Assembly: GCF_004216755.1 (NCBI RefSeq)
Contig: NZ_SGWZ01000001.1
Location: 558,001-622,000 of the forward strand
Source: Kerstersia gyiorum
GTDB lineage: Bacteria; Pseudomonadota; Gammaproteobacteria; Burkholderiales; Burkholderiaceae_B
Direction of reading: 5' to 3'
Length of the DNA stretch: 64,000 nucleotides
Numbering within the stretch: position 1 is the stretch's first letter; every line of letters starts with the position of its first letter. Positions 49,762 to 56,929 of this stretch are shown in pieces. The translations under genes were made by a program, and so were the position numbers. The notes below the pieces were generated by a model. It did not search any database, had not been told where the DNA came from, and worked only from the letters and a program-made list of their open reading frames with translations.

Positions 49762-50907
49762 TTATTTCGCCAGGCACTGCTCCAGCCCTTGGGTAAAGAT
49801 TTCCTTGGGCAATTTTCGACCGATAAACACCAGTTTGGTGGATTTCTTTTCCTGCGCACCCCAGGGTTTGCCGGGCTCGGCGCCCATCAGCATGTGAACG
49901 CCCTGGAACAGCATGCGGCGGTTCACGCCCTTGAGGTACAGGATACCCTTGTAGCGCAGCAGGTCAGGACCATAGACCTCCAGGACGCCACCCAGGAATT
50001 CTTCCAGCAGGCCCGGGTCGAAGGGCTTGTCGGAGCGGAAGATGAAAGCGCCGATCTCGTCGTCATGGGCGGGATGGGCATGGTCATGATGATGGCAGTT
50101 CGGGCCGCATTCGTGGCCTTCGTCATCGTCATGATCGTGGTGATGATGTTCGTGACCGTGGTCATGGTGATCATGACCGTGGTGGTCATGGTCGTGATGA
50201 TCGTGGTCATGCGCGGCGTCGGGATGGTTGTCCGACAGGAATTCAGGGTCCAGCTCCAGGATGGAGTCGATATTGAAGCCGCTGATGTCCAGGATCTTGT
50301 TCAGATCGGTATCGCCGAAGTTGACCGGCTCGATGGGCGCACGCGGGTTGATGCGCACCAGACGGTGGCGCAGCGCGTCGTAATCGGCCTGGTTTACCAG
50401 GTCTTTCTTGGACACCAGGATGCGGTCGGCAAAGCCGATCTGCTTCTGGGCTTCGGGCTGGCGGTCCAGCGTTTCCATGCCGTGCTTGGCATCGACGATG
50501 GTGACGACGGCGTCCAGGCGGTAGTAGCCCGCGACTTCGTCGTCCATGAAGAAGGTCTGGCACACAGGGCCGGGATTGGCCAGGCCGGTGGTTTCGATGA
50601 TGACGCGCTCGAACTGGATGGCGCCGCTGTCACGGCGCTGCTTCAGGTCGATCAGGGCGCGCAGCAGATCGCCGCGCACCGTGCAGCAGACGCAGCCGTT
50701 GTTCAGTTCGACGATCTGTTCTTCGCTATCCTGCACCAGCAGGTCGTTATCAATGCTTTCCGGCCCGAATTCGTTTTCGATGACTGCGATGCGGCGGCCG
50801 TGATGCTCCGTCAGGATGCGCTTGAGCAGGGTGGTTTTGCCTGCGCCGAGAAAGCCTGTCAGGACAGTGACGGGGACCATTTGTTCGAGTCTGAGCGGTT
50901 GATTCAT
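49762..50907 (-). CDS. CobW/Zng1-type GTPase metallochaperone with His-rich tract
   Basis: A 381-residue G3E-family P-loop GTPase. Walker A is GFLGAGKTT (residues 18-26), the metal motif is GCVCCT (CxCC), and the base-specificity NKxD-like motif is VSKKDLVN (SKKD). Between about 220 and 275 there is a striking His/Asp tract with blocks like HDHDHHDHDHHGHDHH and the pair CGPNCHHHDH; a CobW C-terminal domain follows. Such proteins (YeiR/YjiA/ZigA type) deliver or store zinc. It lies 369 bases downstream of zur on the same strand, which supports a zinc role. The start at MNQPLRLEQMVPVTVLTGF was chosen because it directly precedes the GTPase core. Confidence 0.9.
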   Translation of the reverse strand: MNQPLRLEQMVPVTVLTGFLGAGKTTLLKRILTEHHGRRIAVIENEFGPESIDNDLLVQDSEEQIVELNNGCVCCTVRGDLLRALIDLKQRRDSGAIQFERVIIETTGLANPGPVCQTFFMDDEVAGYYRLDAVVTIVDAKHGMETLDRQPEAQKQIGFADRILVSKKDLVNQADYDALRHRLVRINPRAPIEPVNFGDTDLNKILDISGFNIDSILELDPEFLSDNHPDAAHDHDHHDHDHHGHDHHDHGHEHHHHDHDDDEGHECGPNCHHHDHAHPAHDDEIGAFIFRSDKPFDPGLLEEFLGGVLEVYGPDLLRYKGILYLKGVNRRMLFQGVHMLMGAEPGKPWGAQEKKSTKLVFIGRKLPKEIFTQGLEQCLAK

Positions 50908-51276
50908 GCTTGGCCGGTTCTTGCCTGGAGTGACGGGATAATCCACCGAAAATACAGGCTGGAACGTCCTCGGTAACGTATAGGGAACGCTGGATTACAT
51001 CACAGCACGGCGAGTTGGGCAAACTTTTAGCATACCGGCGCGACGTATGGCTGTAACCGCCGGTTATAACGCTCGTGCATCAGCAGGGAAATTCGGCAAT
51101 GGCGCGGCATGAATGGCCGTGCTTCAGGCTGGCAAGCCGCGCCAGTGCTGGCTGGCGGCATGACACTGCCGGTAGGGATGTGCTTGCGGACAACAAGTGT
51201 CAAAGCGACCGGCTGAAGGGGGCAGGCAGCAGCCAGCGGCGCGTCAGCCGTTCACTGCGCGTGCTGCATGCACGCC
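50908..51276. other. Intergenic region between zur and the CobW-type GTPase gene
   Basis: 369 bases with no credible gene. Near the GTPase gene it turns AT-richer: GTAACCGCCGGTTATAAC (about 51053-51070) contains a GTTATAAC palindrome reminiscent of a Zur half-site pair, but it lacks the central spacing of a consensus Zur box. No clear -35/-10 pair was found. Confidence 0.45.
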
Positions 51277-51786
51277 TCAGTGCGCGTGGGAGTGGCCGTG
51301 GCCGCAATCGGCCTGTTTGCCCGCCTGCTGGCAGGCCGGGCACAAGGCCCGGATTTCTATTTCGTGGGTGCTCAGGGCGTAGCCGGTATGGGCCACGCGC
51401 TGGGCCAGCGCGCGCGTCATGTCCGGGTCGCTGAGTTCGGCGACGTTGCCGCAGGCGGTGCAGACGATCAGGATGTCATGCGGCGCGCCGCCCGCATCCA
51501 GGCAGGCGGTCCAGGCATTGACGGCATCCAGGCGGTGGATCAGCCCTTCTTCCATCAGGAAGTCGAGCGCACGATAGACCGTTGGCGGCGCGGCACCTGG
51601 ATGGCTGGCGCGCATCGCATCGAGCAGTTCATAAGCCTTCAGGCTGCGGTCGTGGCGCAGCAGCAGCTCCAGGACTTTGCGGCGGATAGGCGTCAGGCGG
51701 CGTCCCCGGCTAAGGCACAGGGATTCGGCGACGGCCAGCCTTTCGGCTACCGGGTCCGCCTGGGGCGGGCGAGGTGCTTGGGACAT
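51277..51786 (-). CDS. zur: Zinc uptake regulator Zur (Fur family)
   Basis: A 169-residue Fur-family repressor of zinc uptake. The winged-helix region has RRLTPIRRKVLELLLRHDRSLKAYELLDAM and PTVYRALDFLMEEGLIHRL. Two CxxC pairs (CTACGNV and CPACQQA) form the structural zinc site. The C-terminal GHGHSHAH His tail may help sensing. Genome context (znuCBA, CobW GTPase) favours Zur over Fur. It is divergent from the znu operon, and a good Zur-box-like sequence lies in between. Confidence 0.94.
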   Translation of the reverse strand: MSQAPRPPQADPVAERLAVAESLCLSRGRRLTPIRRKVLELLLRHDRSLKAYELLDAMRASHPGAAPPTVYRALDFLMEEGLIHRLDAVNAWTACLDAGGAPHDILIVCTACGNVAELSDPDMTRALAQRVAHTGYALSTHEIEIRALCPACQQAGKQADCGHGHSHAH

Positions 51787-51913
51787 TCTTTGGCCTGTTC
51801 ACGCTAAGCGGCGGCGCGGGACACTGTTCCGCCGGGAATGATGGAAAGCCGCGCCGGAAGATCCGCTGCGGCCAGGATATATGTCTCTATTCTAACCACT
51901 CTCGCGCGTATGG

Positions 51914-51949
51914 CGCGGCGATCGGCTGCCACGCGGCGATCGGCTGCCA
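51914..51949. repeat. Perfect 18-bp tandem duplication upstream of the znu operon
   Basis: CGCGGCGATCGGCTGCCA occurs twice head to tail (51914-51931 and 51932-51949). The second copy ends in CTGCCA, which serves as a plausible -35 box, so the duplication doubles that element. It directly abuts the Zur-box region. Confidence 0.85.
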
Positions 51950-51977
51950 TGGATGAAATGTTATGATATAACCCTAT
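51944..51977 (+). promoter_or_regulatory. znu promoter with overlapping Zur box
   Basis: GAAATGTTAT at 51955-51964, then G, then ATATAAC at 51966-51972, closely match the left arm and centre of the enterobacterial Zur box (GAAATGTTATANTATAAC...). The right outer arm (CCTAT) is weaker. A possible -35 CTGCCA (51944-51949) and -10 TATAAC (51967-51972) are 17 bases apart, so Zur would cover the -10. Confidence 0.8.
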
Positions 51978-52000
51978 TAATGATATATCGTGACAACGCC

Positions 52001-52213
52001 ATGTCTGCCGTGACCTCTGACCAATCCACAACCGACGCCACGCACGCTGCCGCGACCGTGGCGCATGCCTGTCAGCATGCGCCGGCGCGCCGCGAAGCGC
52101 AGGGGCTGGCGCCGCGTGCCTGGCTGGATGCCTCGGCGGCGGCGCGCTTGTGGCTGGTTGGCGGCGTGGCGGTTGCGGGCGCCTTGCTGGTTATCTGGGC
52201 GACCTTGCCATGA
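52001..52213 (+). CDS. Small membrane protein encoded first in the znu operon
   Basis: A 70-residue protein of unknown function. Residues 1-46 are hydrophilic and Ala/Thr-rich with a small HACQH cluster (His-22, Cys-24, His-26) that could bind metal. Residues about 50-67 are one hydrophobic segment, so it looks like a C-terminally anchored inner-membrane protein. It starts 24 bases after the Zur box. Its TGA stop overlaps the znuC ATG (ATGA), giving translational coupling. A start at 51953 is less likely because it would lie inside the operator. The coupling supports it being a real gene; homologues should be sought. Confidence 0.62.
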   Translation: MSAVTSDQSTTDATHAAATVAHACQHAPARREAQGLAPRAWLDASAAARLWLVGGVAVAGALLVIWATLP

Positions 52214-52953
52214 CGGCTTTATCCGTGGCGCAGCCTTTGCCGGCTGCGATCAGCCTGCGCGGCCTGTGCGTGGGGTGGCGGGAACGCATTGTGCTGCACG
52301 ATTTGAATGGCGAAGTGCGCCATGGCAGCCTGACGGCCATCGTCGGGGCCAACGGCAGCGGCAAATCCACGTTGCTGCGCACCATGATGGAGCAGTTGCC
52401 GCCGTGTGGCGGCACGGTGTCATGGGCCGAGTGGGCGCGCCAGGCGCGTGCCTGGCTGCCGCAGGCCTGCGCCATCGACCGCTCGATGCCGGTGCGGGTG
52501 ATAGATCTCGTTGCCCTGGGCGCCTGGCGCCGTGTCGGCCCATGGGGCAGGCTGTCTCGCAGCGAGTGGGAGCGTGCCCACGCCGCCCTGGACGCCGCTG
52601 GCCTGGCATTTTGCGCCAACCGTCCGTTGCGCCAGTTGTCGGGCGGGCAGATGCAGCGCGTGCTGTTTGCCAGGCTCATCATGCAGGACGCGCAAGTGCT
52701 GCTGCTCGATGAGCCTTTCGCCGCCGTCGACCGTGAAACTACCGAAGACCTGATGCAATTGCTGCACAACTGGCATGACGAAGGCCGCACCATCATTGCG
52801 GTGCTGCACGACCTTGAACTGGTGCGGCAGCACTTTCCCGAAACCTTGTTGCTGGGAGCGGGCGGGATGCTGGCCTGGGGGCCTTCGCGTGAAGCGCTGA
52901 GCACTGCCAACTTGCAGCGTGCGCGCCAGTCTGGCCACGGAGAGTGGCTATGA
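52210..52953 (+). CDS. znuC: Zinc ABC transporter ATP-binding protein
   Basis: A 247-residue ABC ATPase: Walker A GANGSGKST, ABC signature LSGGQMQRV, Walker B VLLLDEPF and the switch His in VLHDLE. It energises zinc import with ZnuB. The ATG at 52210 overlaps the stop of the small membrane protein gene, and its own stop overlaps the znuB start by 4 bases. The manganese transporters of this family look similar, but the Zur box and neighbours indicate zinc. Confidence 0.94.
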   Translation: MTALSVAQPLPAAISLRGLCVGWRERIVLHDLNGEVRHGSLTAIVGANGSGKSTLLRTMMEQLPPCGGTVSWAEWARQARAWLPQACAIDRSMPVRVIDLVALGAWRRVGPWGRLSRSEWERAHAALDAAGLAFCANRPLRQLSGGQMQRVLFARLIMQDAQVLLLDEPFAAVDRETTEDLMQLLHNWHDEGRTIIAVLHDLELVRQHFPETLLLGAGGMLAWGPSREALSTANLQRARQSGHGEWL

Positions 52954-53825
52954 CCCTCTATGATTTCCTGTTGGCGCCCTTCGTTGATTTCGGCTTCATG
53001 CGCCGCGCACTGGCCGGCACCGTGCTGCTGGCACTGGCGGCGGCTCCGCTGGGGGTGTTCCTGATCCTGCGCCGCATGAGTCTGATGGGCGACGCCATGT
53101 CCCACGCCCTGCTGCCTGGGGTGGCGGTAGGTTTCCTGGTGGCCGGCCTGTCATGGCCGGCGATGCTGGCCGGCGGTCTGGTGACGGGCCTGCTGGTGGC
53201 GTTGCTGTCCGGCATCGTGTCGCGCCTGACGCCCTTGCGGGAAGATGCCAGCATGGCGGCCTTCTACCTGATTTCGTTGAGCCTGGGCGTATTGCTGGTG
53301 TCACTCAAGGGAACCAGCGTCGATCTGATGCATGTGCTGTTCGGTACGGTGCTGGGCCTGGACAACTCCGCGCTCTATCTGGTCAGCGGCAGTACGGCCA
53401 TTACCTTGCTGGCGCTGGCGATGTTCTACCGCATCTGGGTCGCGGAATGCCTGGACAGCGAATTCATCCGCACCGAATACGGCAAGGGCGGCCTGGCGCA
53501 CATGGTGTTCCTGGGGCTGGTGGTGCTGAACCTGGTTTCCGGGTTCCAGGTGCTGGGCACCTTGATGGCCGTAGGCTTGATGATGCTGCCCGCTGCTGCT
53601 GCCCGGTTCTGGGCCGAATTCATTGACGGCCAGATCGCGCTGGCCGCGCTGCTGGGCGTGACGGCCGGACTGATCGGCCTGCTCTGGTCTTTCCATTGGG
53701 ATATCCCGTCGTCGCCGGCCATCATTCTTTCTGCTGGCGTGATCTACCTGTTTTCCCTGCTGTGCGGCTCCCGTGACGGGTTGCTGCGCGGCCTTTTCCG
53801 GACTGAAACGCAAGGAGATAAGTGA
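52950..53825 (+). CDS. znuB: Zinc ABC transporter permease
   Basis: A 291-residue ABC-3 family inner-membrane permease with about eight to nine transmembrane helices. It has GVFLILRRMSLMGDAMSHALLPGVAVGFL, the family's characteristic segment. The start ATG overlaps the znuC stop (ATGA); a GTG two codons upstream is less likely. The stop TGA shares its A with the znuA ATG. Confidence 0.94.
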   Translation: MTLYDFLLAPFVDFGFMRRALAGTVLLALAAAPLGVFLILRRMSLMGDAMSHALLPGVAVGFLVAGLSWPAMLAGGLVTGLLVALLSGIVSRLTPLREDASMAAFYLISLSLGVLLVSLKGTSVDLMHVLFGTVLGLDNSALYLVSGSTAITLLALAMFYRIWVAECLDSEFIRTEYGKGGLAHMVFLGLVVLNLVSGFQVLGTLMAVGLMMLPAAAARFWAEFIDGQIALAALLGVTAGLIGLLWSFHWDIPSSPAIILSAGVIYLFSLLCGSRDGLLRGLFRTETQGDK

Positions 53826-54898
53826 TGAGTGCAGGGATGTTGTTTGCAGGTGGGCGTGCGCGGCGCGGCTGGGCACGGTTGGGCGCGGCAATGGCCGTGA
53901 TGGCGGTCTGCGGGGTTGGTGCCGCGCAGGCCGAGCCGCTGAAAGTCGTGGCGAGTTTTTCCATTCTGGCCGATATGGTCAATGAAGTGGGTGGCGACCA
54001 GGTGCAGACCGTGGCCCTGATCGGCCCGAACCAGGACGCTCATAGTTTCGAGCCGCGGCCGGGCGACGCGCGCAAGCTGGGCGAAGCCCAGCTGCTGGTC
54101 GTCAATGGCCTGGAATTCGAAACCTGGCTGCCCGGTCTGGTCAAGGCGTCCGGCTTCAAGGGCAGTACTGCCGTGGCCAGCGCCGGCGTGAAGGCGCTGC
54201 GCAATGCGGAGGACGGGCACGACGACGATGATGATCACGACCACGGACACGATGACGATGATCACGATGATCACGGCCATGACGACCATGGGCATGATGA
54301 TCAGGCCCATGGCAATGACAGCCACGGCCATGCGGAGGATGCGCACGGCCACCATCATCATGGTGAGTTCGACCCGCATGCCTGGCAGGATGTCAGGAAC
54401 GGCATCCTGTACGCGCGCAATATCGAGCGTGCGCTGATTGCTGCTGACCCGGAACACGCCGAGGGCTATCGCCAGCGCGCCAACGATTACGTTGCCCGTC
54501 TGCAGGCGCTGGACGGACGCCTGCGCGAGGCGTTCGGCGCATTGCCGCAGGATCACCGTAAAGTGGTGGTGGCGCATGCGGCGCTGGATTATTTCGGCCA
54601 GGCTTATGGGCTGGTCTTCCTGCCGGTGGCTGGGCAATCCACGGCGGCTGAGCCTTCGGCCGCAGAGATGGCTCGTCTCATCAAGCAGATCCGCGACGAG
54701 CATATCAATGCCGTTTTCATCGAAAATGTGTCACGCTCCAGGTTGGCTGACCAGATTGCCCGGGAAACCGGCGCGCAGGTTGGCGGTCTACTCTTTACCG
54801 ACGCGCTGGCGGCTTCCGGGCAGCGCGGTTCGACCTACCTGGACATGATGGAATGGAACGCGCAGCAGCTTCTCGACGCATTGAAGCCCCAGTCTTGA
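53825..54898 (+). CDS. znuA: Zinc ABC transporter periplasmic binding protein
   Basis: A 357-residue cluster A-I metal-binding protein: signal peptide about 1-37 (cleavage after AQA), then LKVVASFSILADMVNEVGG. A metal His is in DAHSFEPRPGD; a very long His/Asp-rich loop (about 128-178, for example HDDDDDHDHGHDDDDHDDHG) follows; then GEFDPHAWQDV (His), VVVAHAALDYFGQAYGL (His) and a C-terminal GLLFTDAL (Asp). The loop is typical of zinc-specific ZnuA. The ATG overlaps the znuB stop by one base; a GTG one codon earlier is possible. Confidence 0.95.
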   Translation: MSAGMLFAGGRARRGWARLGAAMAVMAVCGVGAAQAEPLKVVASFSILADMVNEVGGDQVQTVALIGPNQDAHSFEPRPGDARKLGEAQLLVVNGLEFETWLPGLVKASGFKGSTAVASAGVKALRNAEDGHDDDDDHDHGHDDDDHDDHGHDDHGHDDQAHGNDSHGHAEDAHGHHHHGEFDPHAWQDVRNGILYARNIERALIAADPEHAEGYRQRANDYVARLQALDGRLREAFGALPQDHRKVVVAHAALDYFGQAYGLVFLPVAGQSTAAEPSAAEMARLIKQIRDEHINAVFIENVSRSRLADQIARETGAQVGGLLFTDALAASGQRGSTYLDMMEWNAQQLLDALKPQS

Positions 54899-55671
54899 GC
54901 AATCTGGCCGGCCCGGGCTGCAGTACCAGCCCGGCCGGTACCTGCACGGTCTCGCGGCCTTCAGGGTGGCTGGCCAGCCCGGCGCGTTGCCGGGCTTTGG
55001 CAAGCCTGGCCGGCATGCTGGCCGTGGTGCTTGCCGGCCTGAGCCCGCTGGCGGCGCAGGCGCATCCGCATATGTGGATAGACGCCAGCGCGGAGTTTGA
55101 ATTCGATGAGGCCGGGCGTCTGGCCGCGGTGCGCCAGACCTGGCTGTTCGATGAAATGTTCACGGCCTATGCGCTGCTGGGCCTGGAGAAGAAAAAGGAC
55201 GGCAGCTATTCCCAGGCCACGCTGGCGCCACTGGCGCAGGAGTGGATGGAAGCGCTGGCCGTGCCGCAGACCCATTTTTTCTCTGGGGTCAGGCGTGGCG
55301 GCGGTGACGCGCCACGCTTGCCGTTTGGTCCATGGCGCGACGCCAGCATGGCCTGGCATGGCGATTCCGGTCGTATCTCCATGACCTTCTATCTGCCATT
55401 GAAACAGCCCGCCGCAGCCGGCGGCCAGCCTTTGCGACTGGATGTGTTCGACCCGACCTATTACGTGGCCTACGATTTCAGCGCGCCCGGCGCCGTGACC
55501 TTGAAAAATGCGCCCGCAGGCTGCGCCCATACCTATCATCCGCCGAACGAACTGGACTGGCAGACAGCCGCCAAACTGGCCGAGTTGCCCGCTGATATCG
55601 AAACGCTGCCAGAAGAACTGTTCCTCATCACCCGCAGCCTGTCTCATCGTATTGAATTGAGCTGCCCGTAA
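54853..55671 (+). CDS. ZevA-like periplasmic protein (DUF1007)
   Basis: A 272-residue (longest form) DUF1007 protein. After a hydrophobic leader (about 48-70, ending AQA) the mature part begins HPHMWIDASAEFEF; an N-terminal His-x-His is typical. It contains DVFDPTYYVAYDF and ends with a Cys-rich tail. In Haemophilus a DUF1007 protein (ZevA) pairs with a NicO-type protein (ZevB) for zinc uptake; here the same pair directly follows znuA. The start is ambiguous: ATG at 54853 overlaps znuA by 46 bases, TTG at 54895 overlaps its stop (TTGA), and ATG at 55015 gives a short signal peptide. Periplasmic location is likely. Confidence 0.85.
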   Translation: MERAAASRRIEAPVLSNLAGPGCSTSPAGTCTVSRPSGWLASPARCRALASLAGMLAVVLAGLSPLAAQAHPHMWIDASAEFEFDEAGRLAAVRQTWLFDEMFTAYALLGLEKKKDGSYSQATLAPLAQEWMEALAVPQTHFFSGVRRGGGDAPRLPFGPWRDASMAWHGDSGRISMTFYLPLKQPAAAGGQPLRLDVFDPTYYVAYDFSAPGAVTLKNAPAGCAHTYHPPNELDWQTAAKLAELPADIETLPEELFLITRSLSHRIELSCP

Positions 55672-55686
55672 AAGGTATTTTCCGTC

Positions 55687-56898
55687 ATGCTTACGCGTCC
55701 CCGTTCTCGTTTTTCTCTATGGCACGTGGCGCCGGCAGCTCAGGTTTACCGGCCGCGTTCCGGGGAAGGGAGGCTGCCTGCGTGCCTGGCTGTTGTGGTA
55801 TTGCTGCTGGCATGCGGCTGGGCCTCCGGCGCCTGGGCGCAGGGCATGGCGCATCCCTTTGGCGTGCCGGAGGCCAGTGCGGGCGGAGGGGCGTACAGCC
55901 AGGGCTGGATGGCGCAGATATCGGCCTGGCAAAGCGGTTTTTACCGTCAGTTGACAGGCGCGGTGCGTACCTGGCGCGATGGTGGCGGCGCCTGGCTGCT
56001 GGTCTGGCTGTCCTTTGCCTACGGCGTGTTTCATGCGTTGGGGCCGGGGCATGGCAAGGCCGTCATTACCGCCTATGTGCTGGCTAACCGCCAGACCGTG
56101 CGCAATGGCGCGATATTGTCCCTGGTATCGGCCATGGTGCAGGCACTGGTGGCGGTGGTGCTGGTAGGCCTGGCCGTGAGTGTGCTGCAATGGGGCGGCG
56201 CCACGCTCACGCAGGCGACCTGGTGGCTAGAGCTGGCTTCCTTCGGTTGCGTGGCGCTGCTGGGCGCCTGGCTGGTCTGGAAGCATGCGCTTCGTCCGGT
56301 CTGGCGCTGGTGGCAGGGACGCACGGCGCGTGCTCGCGGACAGAGGGAGCATTTCGCACCGGGACAGGGCCCTGCCCCGGCTCATGGGCATGCTCATGCA
56401 TCTCATGGCTCGGACGGTCATGCCGTCCTGGCGCAGGGTCACGCACATCATCATGACCTTCATCGCGATCATGTCCACGAGCACGACGGCCATGTGCATG
56501 ACGGGAGCTGCAGCTGCGGTCATGTGCATATTCCGCCAGCCAGCAGCGTGGCGGGCGAACTGAACTGGCGCCAGGCCTGGTCGGCCTTGCTGGCCGTAGG
56601 CTTGCGGCCTTGCTCGGGCGCCATCATCGTGCTGGTGTTCGCCTATTCGCAGGGCATGTTCATGGCGGGCGTCTGGTCGGCCCTGGCCATGGGCGTGGGC
56701 ACTGGCCTGACGGTAGCTGCGATGGCGGTGGTCGCGCTGGTGGCAGGCAATCTGGCTACTCACCTGGTGGGGGGCGAGGGGCGCTGGGGCGCCATCCTGT
56801 ACGGTTGGATACAGGCGCTGGCCGCATGCGCGGTATTTGCCCTGGGCGTACTGTTGTTCGGTGGCGCCTGGATGAGCGCCGCGCCCCTGGGCGGATAA
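55687..56898 (+). CDS. NicO/RcnA-family transporter (ZevB-like)
   Basis: A 403-residue inner-membrane protein of the nickel/cobalt NicO-RcnA family. After an N-terminal leader (about 33-56) it has six to seven transmembrane segments, with the hallmark FHALGPGHGKAVITAYVL in the second and GLRPCSGAIIVLVFAYSQG in a later one. A cytoplasmic or periplasmic His-rich loop (about 228-280) contains blocks such as HGHAHASHGSDGH and HDLHRDHVHEHDGHVHDG. It follows the DUF1007 gene by 15 bases. In this zinc context it probably moves zinc, although Ni/Co efflux (RcnA) is the alternative. Confidence 0.85.
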   Translation: MLTRPRSRFSLWHVAPAAQVYRPRSGEGRLPACLAVVVLLLACGWASGAWAQGMAHPFGVPEASAGGGAYSQGWMAQISAWQSGFYRQLTGAVRTWRDGGGAWLLVWLSFAYGVFHALGPGHGKAVITAYVLANRQTVRNGAILSLVSAMVQALVAVVLVGLAVSVLQWGGATLTQATWWLELASFGCVALLGAWLVWKHALRPVWRWWQGRTARARGQREHFAPGQGPAPAHGHAHASHGSDGHAVLAQGHAHHHDLHRDHVHEHDGHVHDGSCSCGHVHIPPASSVAGELNWRQAWSALLAVGLRPCSGAIIVLVFAYSQGMFMAGVWSALAMGVGTGLTVAAMAVVALVAGNLATHLVGGEGRWGAILYGWIQALAACAVFALGVLLFGGAWMSAAPLGG

Positions 56899-56907
56899 AC
56901 CCAGGGG
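56884..56907. terminator. Hairpin at the end of the zinc operon
   Basis: CCCCTGGG and CCCAGGGG form a perfect 8-bp stem with an 8-base loop that spans the stop codon of the ZevB-like gene. It sits between convergent genes and could serve both; there is no T-run. Confidence 0.45.
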
Positions 56908-56929
56908 GTGTGGGACAGGGATGCCGGGC

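Noticed and set aside
51053..51070. A second Zur box upstream of the CobW-type GTPase gene
   Set aside because: GTTATAAC is present but the spacing and outer arms of a Zur box are missing, so it is only mentioned as a weak candidate in the intergenic entry.
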